From the NCBI RefSeq assembly GCF_010093045.1, contig NZ_CP048115.1, positions 4,154,001 through 4,218,000 on the forward strand: a stretch of 64,000 nucleotides of DNA. The letters are read 5' to 3'. The number at the start of each line of letters is the position of its first letter. The first letter of the stretch is position 1. This stretch comes from Mucilaginibacter sp. 14171R-50. GTDB taxonomy: Bacteria; Bacteroidota; Bacteroidia; Sphingobacteriales; Sphingobacteriaceae. Shown here piece by piece: positions 1-9,337 of this stretch. The notes beneath the pieces were generated by a model. That model was not told where the DNA came from and ran no database searches. It saw only the letters and a list, made by a program, of their open reading frames with translations. Both the position numbers and the translations under genes were made by a program.

Positions 1-1
1 C

Positions 2-214
2 TTTAATATCGGCGGGCAAAATATTCCGGCAGGTAAGCTTAAACACAACTTTAGCAACATTAAATACAACAAAACCGACGAGATAATCGTTATTTGCAGT
101 GCCGGTATCAGGAGCGCGGCGGCGCAGGCACTACTGGCCGAAAGCGGGTTTACCAATGTGGTAAACCTTACGGGTGGCCTTAAAGCGCTGCAAAAACATA
201 ACAGTAAACAATAA
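2..214 (+). CDS. Rhodanese-like domain protein, C-terminal part
   Basis: An open frame runs in from the window edge and stops with TAA at 212-214. It encodes the last 70 residues of a rhodanese (sulfurtransferase-fold) domain. The active-site loop reads CSAGIRSA, with the catalytic Cys in the usual place after a VIC strand, followed by the conserved end of the fold (a GF-N-V-x-x-L-x-GG pattern). Rhodanese proteins of this size carry persulfide sulfur on the loop Cys; the physiological acceptor cannot be told here. The N-terminus lies outside the window. It precedes mltG by 19 bases, so the two may be co-transcribed. Confidence 0.85.
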   Translation, partial: FNIGGQNIPAGKLKHNFSNIKYNKTDEIIVICSAGIRSAAAQALLAESGFTNVVNLTGGLKALQKHNSKQ

Positions 215-233
215 CAATCTTTCCGTTATATAT

Positions 234-1253
234 ATGAAAAAATTTTGGATAGCGCTGGTGGTTATCATCATCATATCACTGGCCGGTACAGGCATATTTT
301 ATTACCTGCGCTTTTTTGGGCCAAACGTTACTGATAAGCAAGAGTACCTTTATATTAAAACCGGATCCAACCTTGACGATGTATATCAATCTATTACACA
401 ACAAGGCATAGTAAAAGATACTACTTCGTTTTTACAGGCCGCCCATAGCATGAAATACATGAAAGTTAAGCCGGGCAAATACCGTTTAAAAGCGGGCATG
501 AGCAATCGCAGCCTTATAAATATGCTTAAGGCGGGCAACCAGGAGCCGGTGAACGTTGCCTTCCACAATATACGCCTCAAAGATCAGTTTGCAGGGTTTA
601 TATCGAAAAAGATCGAGGCTGATTCGGTTTCGATCCTACGATTGCTCGATTCGGCTAAATTTGCCGAACAATATGGTTTTACTACCGATAATATTTATAC
701 GGTTTTTATCCCCAACTCGTACCAGGTGTACTGGAACACATCCGCCGAGAAATTTTTTAAGCGCATGTATGCCAACTACGAGAAATTCTGGACGCCCGAG
801 CGCAGGCAAAAAGCTGCGGCCATTAACTTAACCCCGCAGGAAGTATCTGTATTAGCGTCGATTGTGGATGCCGAAGCCCTGCACGACGACGAAATGCCGG
901 CCATTGCAGGCCTTTACCTGAACCGCCTTAAAAAAGGCATGAAACTGCAGGCCGACCCTACCGTTATTTTCGCGGTGAATGATTTTACCATAAAACGCGT
1001 ACTTAACCGCTACCTGGTTACCAACTCGCCTTATAACACCTATCTGCATACCGGTTTGCCCCCGGGACCCATCATGATGCCCTCGGTAAATGCTATTAAC
1101 GCTGTGCTGAATTATAAAAAGAGCGATTACCTGTACATGTGCGCTAAAGAAGATTTTAGCGGTTATCATAATTTTGCGGATAACGAAGCCGAGCACCGTG
1201 TAAATGCCCGCAAATTTCAGCAGGCGCTTAACGACAGGAATATAAAACGCTGA
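234..1253 (+). CDS. mltG: Endolytic murein transglycosylase MltG
   Basis: YceG/MltG family protein of 339 residues. MltG cleaves nascent glycan strands in the periplasm and so sets peptidoglycan strand length. One N-terminal membrane helix (about residues 5-24) anchors it, followed by a LysM-like region (about 38-105) and the catalytic domain, with the signature ASIVDAEA at about 208-215, then AGLYLNRL and LQADPTV. The family signature usually reads ASIVEKE; here the first Glu is Asp while the second Glu is kept. I chose the ATG at 234 because it begins directly before the membrane helix; an in-frame extension to 174 would overlap the rhodanese gene. Its stop overlaps the next start (TGATG), suggesting translational coupling. 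Confidence 0.92.
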   Translation: MKKFWIALVVIIIISLAGTGIFYYLRFFGPNVTDKQEYLYIKTGSNLDDVYQSITQQGIVKDTTSFLQAAHSMKYMKVKPGKYRLKAGMSNRSLINMLKAGNQEPVNVAFHNIRLKDQFAGFISKKIEADSVSILRLLDSAKFAEQYGFTTDNIYTVFIPNSYQVYWNTSAEKFFKRMYANYEKFWTPERRQKAAAINLTPQEVSVLASIVDAEALHDDEMPAIAGLYLNRLKKGMKLQADPTVIFAVNDFTIKRVLNRYLVTNSPYNTYLHTGLPPGPIMMPSVNAINAVLNYKKSDYLYMCAKEDFSGYHNFADNEAEHRVNARKFQQALNDRNIKR

Positions 1254-1660
1254 TGTTTGAGAACGCTACAAAACTGAGGGTTAGGTACGGCGAAACCGAC
1301 CAGATGGGTTATATGTACTACGGCAACTACGCCGAGTTTTTTGAGGTGGGCCGTGTAGAAATGCTGCGCAGCCTGGGCCTTACTTACAGCGGCATGGAAG
1401 CATCGGGTGTTATGATGCCCGTGCTGGAGCTAAAATGCAAATATCTTAAACCCGCGCGCTACGACGAGGAAATTACCATAAACGTAATTATGGATAAGAT
1501 GCCGGGCGTGAAGATCCATTTCAGGTACGAGTTGTTTAACGAAAAAAACGAACTGATACACATTGGCGAAACGCTGCTGGCTTTTATTAACATGAAAACA
1601 AACCGCCCCTGCCTGCCGCCTGCCGATTTTATTGAAAAATTAAAGCCGTTTTTTGAGTAA
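1253..1660 (+). CDS. Acyl-CoA thioesterase, YbgC/4-hydroxybenzoyl-CoA thioesterase type
   Basis: A 135-residue single hotdog-fold protein. The N-terminus carries the family signature RYGETDQMGYMYYGNYAEFF at about residues 10-29; in this subfamily the Asp of the D-x-M-G stretch and the following Y/N residues form the active site. Such enzymes hydrolyse acyl-CoA thioesters in the cytosol; YbgC homologues are tied to the Tol-Pal envelope system, FadM homologues to fatty-acid turnover. Substrate cannot be told from sequence. The start codon overlaps the mltG stop, and a YihY-family gene follows after 11 bases, so the three look like one operon. Confidence 0.88.
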   Translation: MFENATKLRVRYGETDQMGYMYYGNYAEFFEVGRVEMLRSLGLTYSGMEASGVMMPVLELKCKYLKPARYDEEITINVIMDKMPGVKIHFRYELFNEKNELIHIGETLLAFINMKTNRPCLPPADFIEKLKPFFE

Positions 1661-1671
1661 TTTTAACTGCG

Positions 1672-2652
1672 ATGAGATGGGTGCACAGATTTTTATTGAA
1701 CTTTAAGTTTTACCAATACATCACCGATTGGACAAAAACGGTTTACATACCTGGTTTCAGGCCCCTGCCCCTTTATACTGTTGTTGTTTTTTTTATTCAG
1801 GAGATCTATAAAACATCGCTGGCTAACCGCGCCGCCGCGCTGGCCTACAACTTTATGCTGGCGCTTTTCCCGGCCATTATATTTTTATTTACGTTAATTG
1901 CTTACATACCCGTTAAAGGCTTTCAGTCAGACCTCTTAAGCCTTTTTGCAATGATAATGCCTGCCAACGCTTATACTGCGTTTCACGATACCATATTTGA
2001 TATTATTGCGCGGCAAAATGGTAAATTACTGTCGGTAGGCTTTATAACCGCTTTATATTTTGCCACAAACGGCGTTAGCAATTTAATGCAGGCCTTTAAC
2101 AAATCATCCCTGATACTGGAAACCCGTACCTGGCTAAAAAGGCGGCTTATCGCCCTTATCCTTACTGTAGTTATAAGCATTGCTTTACTTATAGCTATTA
2201 TTATTATGATAGCCGGACAAGCGGTTATACATTTTATACAACACAAACTGCATAGCCAGGCCGAGGTATGGTTCTGGTTGATAGCATTCTCGCGCTGGCT
2301 CATCATTTTGGTGATATTCTTCACCAGCATTTGCATATTGTACCGCTATGGCCCGTCAAATAAGCGTAAATGGAAGTTTATAAACCCGGGCTCTATACTG
2401 GCAACATCGCTTGCCATTGTAACATCGGTAGGTTTTACTTATTACACCAACAACTTCTCATCGTACAATACGGTGTACGGTGCAATAGGTACGCTGATAG
2501 TGGTAATGGTTTACATGTATTTAAACTCCATGATACTGCTTATCGGGTTTGAACTAAACGCGAGTGTAGACCTTTCCAAGCGTACTGTACGCATTGCAAA
2601 ACCGCGCTATAACACCTTCCGTACCAAAAAACCGAGCGAAGACGGTAAGTAA
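1672..2652 (+). CDS. YihY/BrkB family inner-membrane protein
   Basis: A 326-residue integral membrane protein with about six hydrophobic segments: the first near residues 60-85, then about 115-135, 155-185, 200-225, 240-265 and 275-295. The segment NRAAALAYNFMLALFPAI is the typical signature of the YihY/virulence-factor BrkB family (the family once wrongly called RNase BN). Function is not established for the family; transport or envelope roles have been proposed. The C-terminus is basic and probably cytosolic. It is the last gene of the mltG operon; no clear hairpin follows before the tRNA promoter. Confidence 0.88.
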   Translation: MRWVHRFLLNFKFYQYITDWTKTVYIPGFRPLPLYTVVVFFIQEIYKTSLANRAAALAYNFMLALFPAIIFLFTLIAYIPVKGFQSDLLSLFAMIMPANAYTAFHDTIFDIIARQNGKLLSVGFITALYFATNGVSNLMQAFNKSSLILETRTWLKRRLIALILTVVISIALLIAIIIMIAGQAVIHFIQHKLHSQAEVWFWLIAFSRWLIILVIFFTSICILYRYGPSNKRKWKFINPGSILATSLAIVTSVGFTYYTNNFSSYNTVYGAIGTLIVVMVYMYLNSMILLIGFELNASVDLSKRTVRIAKPRYNTFRTKKPSEDGK

Positions 2653-2703
2653 CGCAATGATTGCCAACCTTTTATAAATACTTTAAAAAAAGTATAAATG
2701 AGG

Positions 2704-2734
2704 TTTGGCAATTCGGCCCGGATTTGTACTTTTG
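2704..2734 (+). promoter_or_regulatory. Bacteroidota-type promoter for tRNA-Ser
   Basis: TTTG at 2704-2707 and TACTTTTG at 2727-2734 are separated by 19 bases. They match the Bacteroidota sigma-ABfr consensus (TTTG at -33, TAnnTTTG at -7). The -7 box ends 5 bases before the mature tRNA-Ser 5' end, so the tRNA would have almost no leader. Confidence 0.75.
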
Positions 2735-2739
2735 TCCCC

Positions 2740-2824
2740 GGAGAGTTGGCAGAGTGGTCGATTGCGGCAGTCTTGAAAACTGTTGACTGTAACAGGTCCT
2801 GGGGTTCGAATCCCTAACTCTCCG
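2740..2824 (+). tRNA. tRNA-Ser (anticodon UGA)
   Basis: The acceptor stem pairs GGAGAGT (2740-2746) with ACTCTCC (2817-2823), with discriminator G at 2824. The anticodon stem GCAGT/ACTGT encloses the loop CTTGAAA, giving anticodon TGA at 2774-2776. A long variable arm, as expected for tRNA-Ser, follows, then the T-loop TTCGAAT. No CCA is encoded. It reads UCA and other UCN codons. Confidence 0.97.
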
Positions 2825-2846
2825 CTAAAACATTTAAAAGTGTAAA

Positions 2847-2881
2847 AGCCCTTTAATCTATCGATTAAAGGGCTCTTTTTT
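2847..2881 (+). terminator. Rho-independent terminator after tRNA-Ser
   Basis: An 11-bp perfect stem, AGCCCTTTAAT (2847-2857) and ATTAAAGGGCT (2864-2874), has a 6-base loop and is followed by CTTTTTT. It sits 22 bases after the tRNA. The 177 bases from 2882 to 3058 hold nothing recognisable. Confidence 0.9.
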
Positions 2882-3058
2882 GTCATTGCTTACCAAAACT
2901 CGCACCTTATCGCAAAACGCTTTTGCGTCTTTCGTCTGCAGGCTGTGCTGTACGCGAATATTGCTTAAAAGCAAGGCTACAGACAATTACCTGCATTAAA
3001 TTTGCACTTTATACCCCCGGCTGGTATCAACTCCTTTAACAGCAATTGTTATTTACGG

Positions 3059-5410
3059 TTAAATAAAAAAAGAATTGCTTCCTGCTTTTAGTGGATATCG
3101 CCTGGCTTTCCAAATTAATACACCTGTAGTTTGCCGCGGAAGATTGATATTTATTGTCCACTTACCCTTATTGAAGGTATAAGCAGCAGTAATTTTCCCG
3201 TTTGGATGGGGTATTTCGCCACTAATCGTTGTGAGTTTGCCCAGGTGGGGCTCAATTTCCACCTTACCGAATCCCGGTGCGTTGCTGTTTATTCCTAAAA
3301 CAGTCCTAAAAAACTCAATGTTAGGACTCGCGCCCCAGGCATGGCAATCAGACCGGGAGGTGTTAACATCCGAATATTCTGCCCATGTAGTAAGGCCCAT
3401 TGCTATATTTTTACGGTAAATATCTAACCAGTTCATATAATCATTTCCCAAACCCGCTTTTACAAGTGCCTGGTTCAAATAATATTTAAAGTAAATTGAG
3501 CATTGGGTTAAGCTTGTATCGCTAAGCATCCTGTTAGCTACAGCAGCCATATCCGCCTTGCCTACCACACCTGACAGTATGGCCAGTGCGTTAGTATGCT
3601 GCGAGTAACCGTTCTTTTCTTTAGTATCGGCATATAATTTTTTAACCGGGTCCCAGTACTTTCGCTTTATGGTAGCTTTTAATTGCGTTGCTTTAGCGGC
3701 ATATATCACGGCATAGTCGTGCAGCCCAATTTTTGCTTCCATGTCAGCCGCCCATTGGTAAGCCATAAGTAACTGCAGGTCGTAAATAGCGGCGCTGCCG
3801 TCTTTACCCTTAACCTCACCCCACATATTACCTTCCCAGTCAACAAACGCCCAATACGGAGTATCTTTTAATGAGCCATCAGCCTGTTGGTATTTACTAA
3901 AAAAATCCAGCACGCCCCTTTCCCCCAGAAGCTTGTCTTTAACAAATGCATTATCGCCACGGTACATCCAGTAATCATGCAGCATGCCAATATACCATAA
4001 CGAGAACGTTGATATAACCTGTGTGCCTTTGGAAGGGTAACAGCTGCTGGTTACGCCTTCGGGCAAACGCGAATGGTCGATCTGAGTAAGGGCGTTACGC
4101 GCCAGCCGGTCATCATCGGTATTATAGTATGATATCATGGCCTGTATGCGGGTATCGCCAATGTATTGCAACTGCTCGTAATATGGGCAGTCCATATACG
4201 TTTCCCAGGCGTTAAGCCTTACGGTACGCCAACCAATGTCAAGCATTTGTTTTATTTCGGCATTATCCGTGTTAAGTATTGCCGTTCGCTTAAATGGGTA
4301 ACCCGTAAATGTACCATACAGATCATTAATAGTCAGTGGCTCATTTTTGGTTTGTACTATAAGCCTTAAATAACGGTAGGTACGAAAGTTTAATGTGGTA
4401 AACGATTGCCCATCGCTGCCATCAGCTATCAGGCTGTCTATTCTTCCTACAAACTCCTTTCCTTCTACTTCATCACGGTTACCTTTTATAACGCCCTTAC
4501 TGCCTTTTTTGTAAAGCGATTCCGCATACCCAATTGATAGCCCCGCATCTTTACCACCACTAAAATTTAGCGTTACATAGGCATTTGTTTCAAAGGTTTG
4601 GTCGAGCAATATGACAGCGGTTGTATTGGCGGGCACAGTTACAGGTGCCTTATGCTCAGGAAACCCAGCAGGAATGCTTACGCCGGAAGCACGGCGCAAT
4701 TTTAGCAGGCGCTGGTAGGTCATTTCCCTTGCAGGCAATGTAGAAGGTACCAAAGCCCAATTTATACCCCAGGCCATACCTTTTAGTTTTCCATCAGCCA
4801 GTTTGACGGCCTCCGGCCAAGTTTTGTCATTATAATCGATAGTTGTCCAGTCGCCTTTAACAGCTTCGTTCATATTAACCATTTCGCCCTTGCTGGCTGC
4901 AAAAAAATAACCCGGCACAGGCTGATGGCCTATATCGCGAATGCCCTTCCAGGTGTTATTGGTATTTAATATCTCTTCGGTTGAAGTATTTCCTTGTAAA
5001 ATAAACCCGGTACGTACGCTTATCTGCGCGGCAGGGCTATATTGGGCTTCGTTCCAAACCAGTGCTGCTACTATATTTTTTCCGGCAGAGAGATAGGGTG
5101 CAATGTCAACAGTTTCATAGTTCCAGTAATAGGTATCGCCTCGTGCAGGCCCTAACGATACCAACGTACCATTAACATATAATTTATAGCGGTTATCTGC
5201 CGATACATGAACAATGAACGATGAAGGCTTAACCCCTACACTAAAACTTTTACGAAAGTAGAAAACGCCGTAGCTGCTGCCATTATCTCCCTGTGCACCT
5301 ATCCATTGCGCATTCCAGCCGCTTTTGGCAATTTTCGTATCGGCAGTTTGGGCATCGGTGTAGTCAACCAAACTTAAAAGTAAAAGCAGTACGGTAAAAA
5401 AGCGTTTCAT
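3059..5410 (-). CDS. GH78-type alpha-L-rhamnosidase-like glycoside hydrolase
   Basis: A 783-residue secreted protein with a Sec signal peptide (about residues 1-20, cut near TDA|Q). N-terminal beta-sandwich modules (about 30-370, with a lectin-like stretch that includes NRYKLYVNGTLV) precede an (alpha/alpha)6 barrel. The barrel opens with DCPYYEQLQYIGDTRIQ at about residue 406, a variant of the GH78 motif DCPQRDERLGWTGD; the acidic residues here are catalytic in GH78. TTWAEYSD further on holds a Glu where GH78 has its general base. It would act on terminal alpha-L-rhamnose or a related deoxy- or mannose-configured sugar. It is divergent from the GH2 gene, and the two share an operator at 5452-5467. 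Because the motif is a variant, substrate is less sure than family. Confidence 0.82.
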   Translation of the reverse strand: MKRFFTVLLLLLSLVDYTDAQTADTKIAKSGWNAQWIGAQGDNGSSYGVFYFRKSFSVGVKPSSFIVHVSADNRYKLYVNGTLVSLGPARGDTYYWNYETVDIAPYLSAGKNIVAALVWNEAQYSPAAQISVRTGFILQGNTSTEEILNTNNTWKGIRDIGHQPVPGYFFAASKGEMVNMNEAVKGDWTTIDYNDKTWPEAVKLADGKLKGMAWGINWALVPSTLPAREMTYQRLLKLRRASGVSIPAGFPEHKAPVTVPANTTAVILLDQTFETNAYVTLNFSGGKDAGLSIGYAESLYKKGSKGVIKGNRDEVEGKEFVGRIDSLIADGSDGQSFTTLNFRTYRYLRLIVQTKNEPLTINDLYGTFTGYPFKRTAILNTDNAEIKQMLDIGWRTVRLNAWETYMDCPYYEQLQYIGDTRIQAMISYYNTDDDRLARNALTQIDHSRLPEGVTSSCYPSKGTQVISTFSLWYIGMLHDYWMYRGDNAFVKDKLLGERGVLDFFSKYQQADGSLKDTPYWAFVDWEGNMWGEVKGKDGSAAIYDLQLLMAYQWAADMEAKIGLHDYAVIYAAKATQLKATIKRKYWDPVKKLYADTKEKNGYSQHTNALAILSGVVGKADMAAVANRMLSDTSLTQCSIYFKYYLNQALVKAGLGNDYMNWLDIYRKNIAMGLTTWAEYSDVNTSRSDCHAWGASPNIEFFRTVLGINSNAPGFGKVEIEPHLGKLTTISGEIPHPNGKITAAYTFNKGKWTININLPRQTTGVLIWKARRYPLKAGSNSFFI

Positions 5411-5451
5411 GGCTGTTCTTTAAAATTAGGCGGCAATATAATAAAATAGTT

Positions 5452-5467
5452 ATTAAATCGATTTAGC
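5452..5467. promoter_or_regulatory. Predicted LacI-type operator between GH78 and GH2 genes
   Basis: ATTAAATCGATTTAGC matches the recurring GCTAAATYGATTTAGC palindrome of this locus at 14 of 16 positions and keeps the central AAATCGATTT. It lies 41 bases before the GH78 start on the minus strand and 39 bases before the GH2 ATG, so one site could control both divergent genes. Confidence 0.7.
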
Positions 5468-5506
5468 TAATTTTTTATAAATTGCGTGCCGATAATAATT
5501 AGCTCT

Positions 5507-8170
5507 ATGCGATATATTTTAAAGTTTACTTTAAACACCTTTTTCTTACTGGTGCTGCAGGCCGCAACACAGGCCCAATCTGTTAAATTAAACTGGAAAC
5601 TGTTCCCGCAGGATGACAGGTTGTATACGCTGGAACAAATGTCGGTGCCCGGTTTCTGTACAAATAACTGGATAGATGGTGTTGTACCCGGAACTGTATT
5701 TTACGCTTATGTTAAAGCCGGCAAGGAGAAAGATCCGGATTATGCGGATAATATTTACCAGGTTGATAAATCAAAATATAACAGGCCTTTTTGGTATCGT
5801 TCTGAGTTTTTGTCGTCGGCCTTTAAACCTGGCAAAACCGTTTGGCTCAATTTTAATGGTATACACAAACGCGGCGAGATCTATGTAAACGGGCAGCATA
5901 TAGGCAGCATAAAAGGGCTTGTAGAAAGGGGAAGGTATAACATTACCAATATACTTAACACTAAAGCGCCAAACGTTATTTTGGTCTTAACCGTGCCGCC
6001 TCGAAATGACCCGGAACACAAGCACCCACTTGCCAACTGGGAAAGCCCAACTTACATTAGTAGTGGTAGCTGGGACTGGATGCCCGAAGTGCCGGGCTTA
6101 AACAGCGGTATTACCGATACGGTTAGCTTAACAACTACCGGGCCTGTGACAGTGACCGACCCATGGGTGCATACTCAATTAAAGGATCTAAACGCCGCTG
6201 ATCTAACGGTGGGGGCAAATCTCCAAAATACATCGTCGCGCACTGTAAGCGGTACGTTGAAGTTTGTTATCAATCCGGGCAATATTACCGTTAACGGCCC
6301 TCAAATAAAATTAAGGCCAAACAGCTTCGAAAATGTGACCTATAACGAAGGACAGTTTGCGCAGCTGCATATTAAATCGCCAAAATTGTGGTGGCCAACT
6401 GGCTATGGAGGTAATGCAAATGGGACACAGCATCTTTATACCTGCAGTGTTAGCTTTGAAGTTGATGGCGCAGGGGTATCAGACAGGGTGATTAAAACCT
6501 TCGGGATAAGAAAAATAAGCGCAGACACCACTTCGGTAAACGGCCCGTTACGGGTTTACATCAACAACGTGCCTGTACTTTTAAAAGGTGGTAATTGGGG
6601 AATGAGTGATTATATGCTTAAGGCACGTGGCAAGGATTACGAAACACGCATAAGGTTTCATCAGGATATGAATTTCAATATCATCCGTAACTGGACGGGT
6701 GAAGTTACAGACGAAGCTTTTTATAATTATTGTGATAAATACGGCATAATGGTATGGGATGATTTTTGGCTGAACAACTTTGGCCAGATTGACAGCCTGG
6801 GCATTTTTAAAACCAACGCCATCGAAAAAGTTAAAAAGTTAAGGCACCACCCATCAATTGTAATTTGGTGCGGCGCTAACGAGGGCGTACCCGGTGGCGA
6901 TCCTAACGGCCCGTTAAATAATACCATTAAAGCAGCCATTAAAAACAACGACAGCGACGACAGGATTTACCTTGCCCGTTCAAATGCCGGCGAAACAAAC
7001 CCTAATTTTTCCATTCATGGTGGCAGCCGCGTACTGTCAGGCAGCGGGCTTTGGAGCAATACCGACCCCAAAACTTACTTTACGGACCCTCATAACGGCT
7101 ATCTTTTTTCAAAGGACTCGTATGGTATGCGGAGCGAACTGGGCACCGCCACGTTTGTAAATGCAGAAAGCTTTAAAAAATTTATGCCTCAAGAATATTG
7201 GGTTGCCCCTACCCCTGAAGCAGTTAACAGCAAAACCAATATGTGGGCCAGGCATTACTTTAGTACCGACGGCAGCCTTGGCGGTGGGGCCGATCCGGTT
7301 AAATATATTAACACTATAAATAACAGTTATGGGAAGGCGACGTCTTTAGAGGATTTTTGCAAAAAAGCCCAGATGCTGAACGTAGAAACCATGAAGGCCA
7401 TGTATGAATCATGGAATGATCATATGTGGAAGGACGCTACGGGGATGCTGATATGGATGAGCCAGTCTGCTTATCCGTCTATGATATGGCAAACCTACGA
7501 CTATTACTACGACCTTACCGGGGCTTACTTCGGCGCAAAAAAAGCATGCGAACCTGTACATATTCAATGGAACGCGGCCAATAATTCTGTTAAGGTAATT
7601 AACAATAAAGCTTACAGCATAGAAGGATTGCGGGCAGCCGCATTTGTTTACGATATGAACGGCAAGATTGTGCCTGCTTATACTATAACCAAAAGTTTGA
7701 ATGTAGCACCGGCATCGGCCACAGAAGCATTTGTGGCATTTAGTAATGCCGGTAGCAGCCCGGCATTATCTGCTGTACATTTTTTAAAGCTCAGGCTTAC
7801 CAATAAAGCAGGAAAACTTGTGTCCGAAAACTTTTACTGGATAGGTAACGCTTATCTTGATTATACTGCCTTAAATAAAATGCCGCGGGTGGGCACAAGC
7901 TTATTGCACAGCAAGGTTAAAGTATCCACGGCAAAAAATGGCATTAATAGGTTGCTTACGTACCGCATAATTAATACTTCAAAAAACACGGCGGCGTTCG
8001 GTGTCAGGGCTCAATTGGTTGATAAGGCGGGCAAACAGCTTTTGCCGGCCTTGTATAACGATGGTTACTTCTCGTTGATGCAGGGAGAGGCAAAAACGCT
8101 TAAAGTAGAAATAGACCCCAAACTGCTTACGCGGGGGTATAACCTACAAATAAAGGCATACAACAATTAA
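5507..8170 (+). CDS. GH2 beta-mannosidase / endo-beta-mannosidase or exo-glucosaminidase type
   Basis: An 887-residue secreted GH2 enzyme. The ATG at 5507 begins a clean signal peptide (cut near TQAQ|S); an in-frame GTG at 5486 would add seven residues. Order: signal, jelly-roll sugar-binding domain (NGIHKRGEIYVNGQHIG), immunoglobulin-like domain, TIM barrel, C-terminal beta-domains. The acid/base Glu is E459 in WCGANEG and the nucleophile E544 in RSELG, the two GH2 catalytic positions. The stretch SWDWMPEVPGLNSGI is typical of the branch holding plant mannosylglycoprotein endo-beta-mannosidase and CsxA-type exo-beta-D-glucosaminidase. Beside GH92 and GH38 genes, cleavage of the beta-mannosyl (N-glycan core-like) link is the likelier role. 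It is divergent from GH78 with a shared operator. Confidence 0.85.
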   Translation: MRYILKFTLNTFFLLVLQAATQAQSVKLNWKLFPQDDRLYTLEQMSVPGFCTNNWIDGVVPGTVFYAYVKAGKEKDPDYADNIYQVDKSKYNRPFWYRSEFLSSAFKPGKTVWLNFNGIHKRGEIYVNGQHIGSIKGLVERGRYNITNILNTKAPNVILVLTVPPRNDPEHKHPLANWESPTYISSGSWDWMPEVPGLNSGITDTVSLTTTGPVTVTDPWVHTQLKDLNAADLTVGANLQNTSSRTVSGTLKFVINPGNITVNGPQIKLRPNSFENVTYNEGQFAQLHIKSPKLWWPTGYGGNANGTQHLYTCSVSFEVDGAGVSDRVIKTFGIRKISADTTSVNGPLRVYINNVPVLLKGGNWGMSDYMLKARGKDYETRIRFHQDMNFNIIRNWTGEVTDEAFYNYCDKYGIMVWDDFWLNNFGQIDSLGIFKTNAIEKVKKLRHHPSIVIWCGANEGVPGGDPNGPLNNTIKAAIKNNDSDDRIYLARSNAGETNPNFSIHGGSRVLSGSGLWSNTDPKTYFTDPHNGYLFSKDSYGMRSELGTATFVNAESFKKFMPQEYWVAPTPEAVNSKTNMWARHYFSTDGSLGGGADPVKYINTINNSYGKATSLEDFCKKAQMLNVETMKAMYESWNDHMWKDATGMLIWMSQSAYPSMIWQTYDYYYDLTGAYFGAKKACEPVHIQWNAANNSVKVINNKAYSIEGLRAAAFVYDMNGKIVPAYTITKSLNVAPASATEAFVAFSNAGSSPALSAVHFLKLRLTNKAGKLVSENFYWIGNAYLDYTALNKMPRVGTSLLHSKVKVSTAKNGINRLLTYRIINTSKNTAAFGVRAQLVDKAGKQLLPALYNDGYFSLMQGEAKTLKVEIDPKLLTRGYNLQIKAYNN

Positions 8171-8178
8171 TCAGGGAA

Positions 8179-9219
8179 TTATTGAGTTACAGCTACCGGC
8201 TTCTCAGCTTTTTTTGACGACCCCCGGATGTGAAAATCCGTTTTCAGGATAATAGATTGAGAGCTGATGTGCTGAGATAATGTATTTAATTTATTAAGCA
8301 ATACGGTTATTACACTATCTGCTATAGCTTCAATAGGCTGGGCTATGGCACTAACTGGGGGCGAAAAAAGTTTAAAAACGTCATAGTCGTCAAAAGAAAC
8401 AACCGCCAGATCATCCGGTACATTTAAGCCCAGGCTGTTAATTACCTTTAAGCCGCAGGTACCTACGTGGTTGGTACCAAAAAATACGGCGTCGAGGTTT
8501 TTGTGTTTTTTCAGGAAAGTATTCAGCGGGCCCATAATAAGTTCTTCGTCCCGGCTAAATACAATTTCCTTTATAAAGGGCTTTAAGCTGTTCTCTTCTA
8601 AAGCATCTTTATAACCCTTTAAACGGGCCTGCATTTGCGTTTGGTTTGAGGCAAATGTGATATATCCAATATTTTTGTAACCTTGCTGTATCAAATGCAT
8701 CGTAGCATTATAGGCGCTAAAAAGGTTGTCTATCTCCACAAAATCGGTATTTACCTTTGGCAAATGCCTGTCAAACAGCACTACCGGCATCCCGTCTTTA
8801 ATTAGCGAGCTAATATCATCCTCAATACCTTCGGGCGGGGCAATAATATAACCGTCTACGTGCCTGTCGCGAAACATATTGATCAGTTCGCGCGTTTTTT
8901 CAGTATCATTATCGGTACTACAGTAAATAATCTTGTAGCCATTTTTGTAGGCACGGTCTTCAATTAAGCGGGCTATAGATGCAAAAAAAGGATTGGAAAT
9001 ATCTTCGACCATTAACCCTATAATGTTTGATTTACCGGTACGCAGGCTTTTGGCCAGCGAGTTTGGCTTATAGCCTACTTCATCTACAAATTTTTGCACA
9101 CGCTCAACAAGTTCCTTTCCAATCCTTTTCTCTTGTGCACGGCCATTCAAAATAAACGAAATGGTGGTTTTTGATACATTTAAGTGGTTGGCAATATCGA
9201 CTATGGAGAGTTTTTTCAC
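8179..9219 (-). CDS. LacI-family transcriptional regulator of the PUL
   Basis: A 346-residue LacI/GalR regulator. Residues 1-25 (SIVDIANHLNVSKTTISFIL) form the helix-turn-helix, followed by the hinge (GYKPNSLAKSLRTGKSN) and a periplasmic-binding-protein-like sensor domain (about 62-335) starting IIGLMVEDISNPFF. Translation starts at GTG 9219; no ATG fits, and KKLSIVDIA aligns with the usual LacI N-terminus. It converges with the GH2 gene (8 bases apart). A palindromic site at 9275-9290 lies upstream of its own start and resembles sites before seven other transcription units of the locus, so it is the probable local regulator and autoregulator. The inducer is unknown; a mannose-containing sugar is a reasonable guess. 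Confidence 0.92.
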   Translation of the reverse strand: MKKLSIVDIANHLNVSKTTISFILNGRAQEKRIGKELVERVQKFVDEVGYKPNSLAKSLRTGKSNIIGLMVEDISNPFFASIARLIEDRAYKNGYKIIYCSTDNDTEKTRELINMFRDRHVDGYIIAPPEGIEDDISSLIKDGMPVVLFDRHLPKVNTDFVEIDNLFSAYNATMHLIQQGYKNIGYITFASNQTQMQARLKGYKDALEENSLKPFIKEIVFSRDEELIMGPLNTFLKKHKNLDAVFFGTNHVGTCGLKVINSLGLNVPDDLAVVSFDDYDVFKLFSPPVSAIAQPIEAIADSVITVLLNKLNTLSQHISSQSIILKTDFHIRGSSKKAEKPVAVTQ

Positions 9220-9274
9220 GGCTATATCAGTAAGATCAAAATATAATTATAGATAAAAATAGCATTTATATATC

Positions 9275-9290
9275 ATTAAATCGATTTATT
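9275..9290. promoter_or_regulatory. Predicted LacI operator upstream of the lacI-type gene
   Basis: ATTAAATCGATTTATT holds the intact central palindrome AAATCGATTT with weaker flanks. It lies 56 bases before the GTG start of the regulator, a position fitting autoregulation. Confidence 0.65.
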
Positions 9291-9337
9291 GCTACTTCGG
9301 CTAAATCGGCGCGAGCGGTTTAATATATCAGCGTACC

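Noticed and set aside
2683-2886. Minus-strand frame across the tRNA-Ser
   Set aside because: It covers a well-supported tRNA and its terminator.
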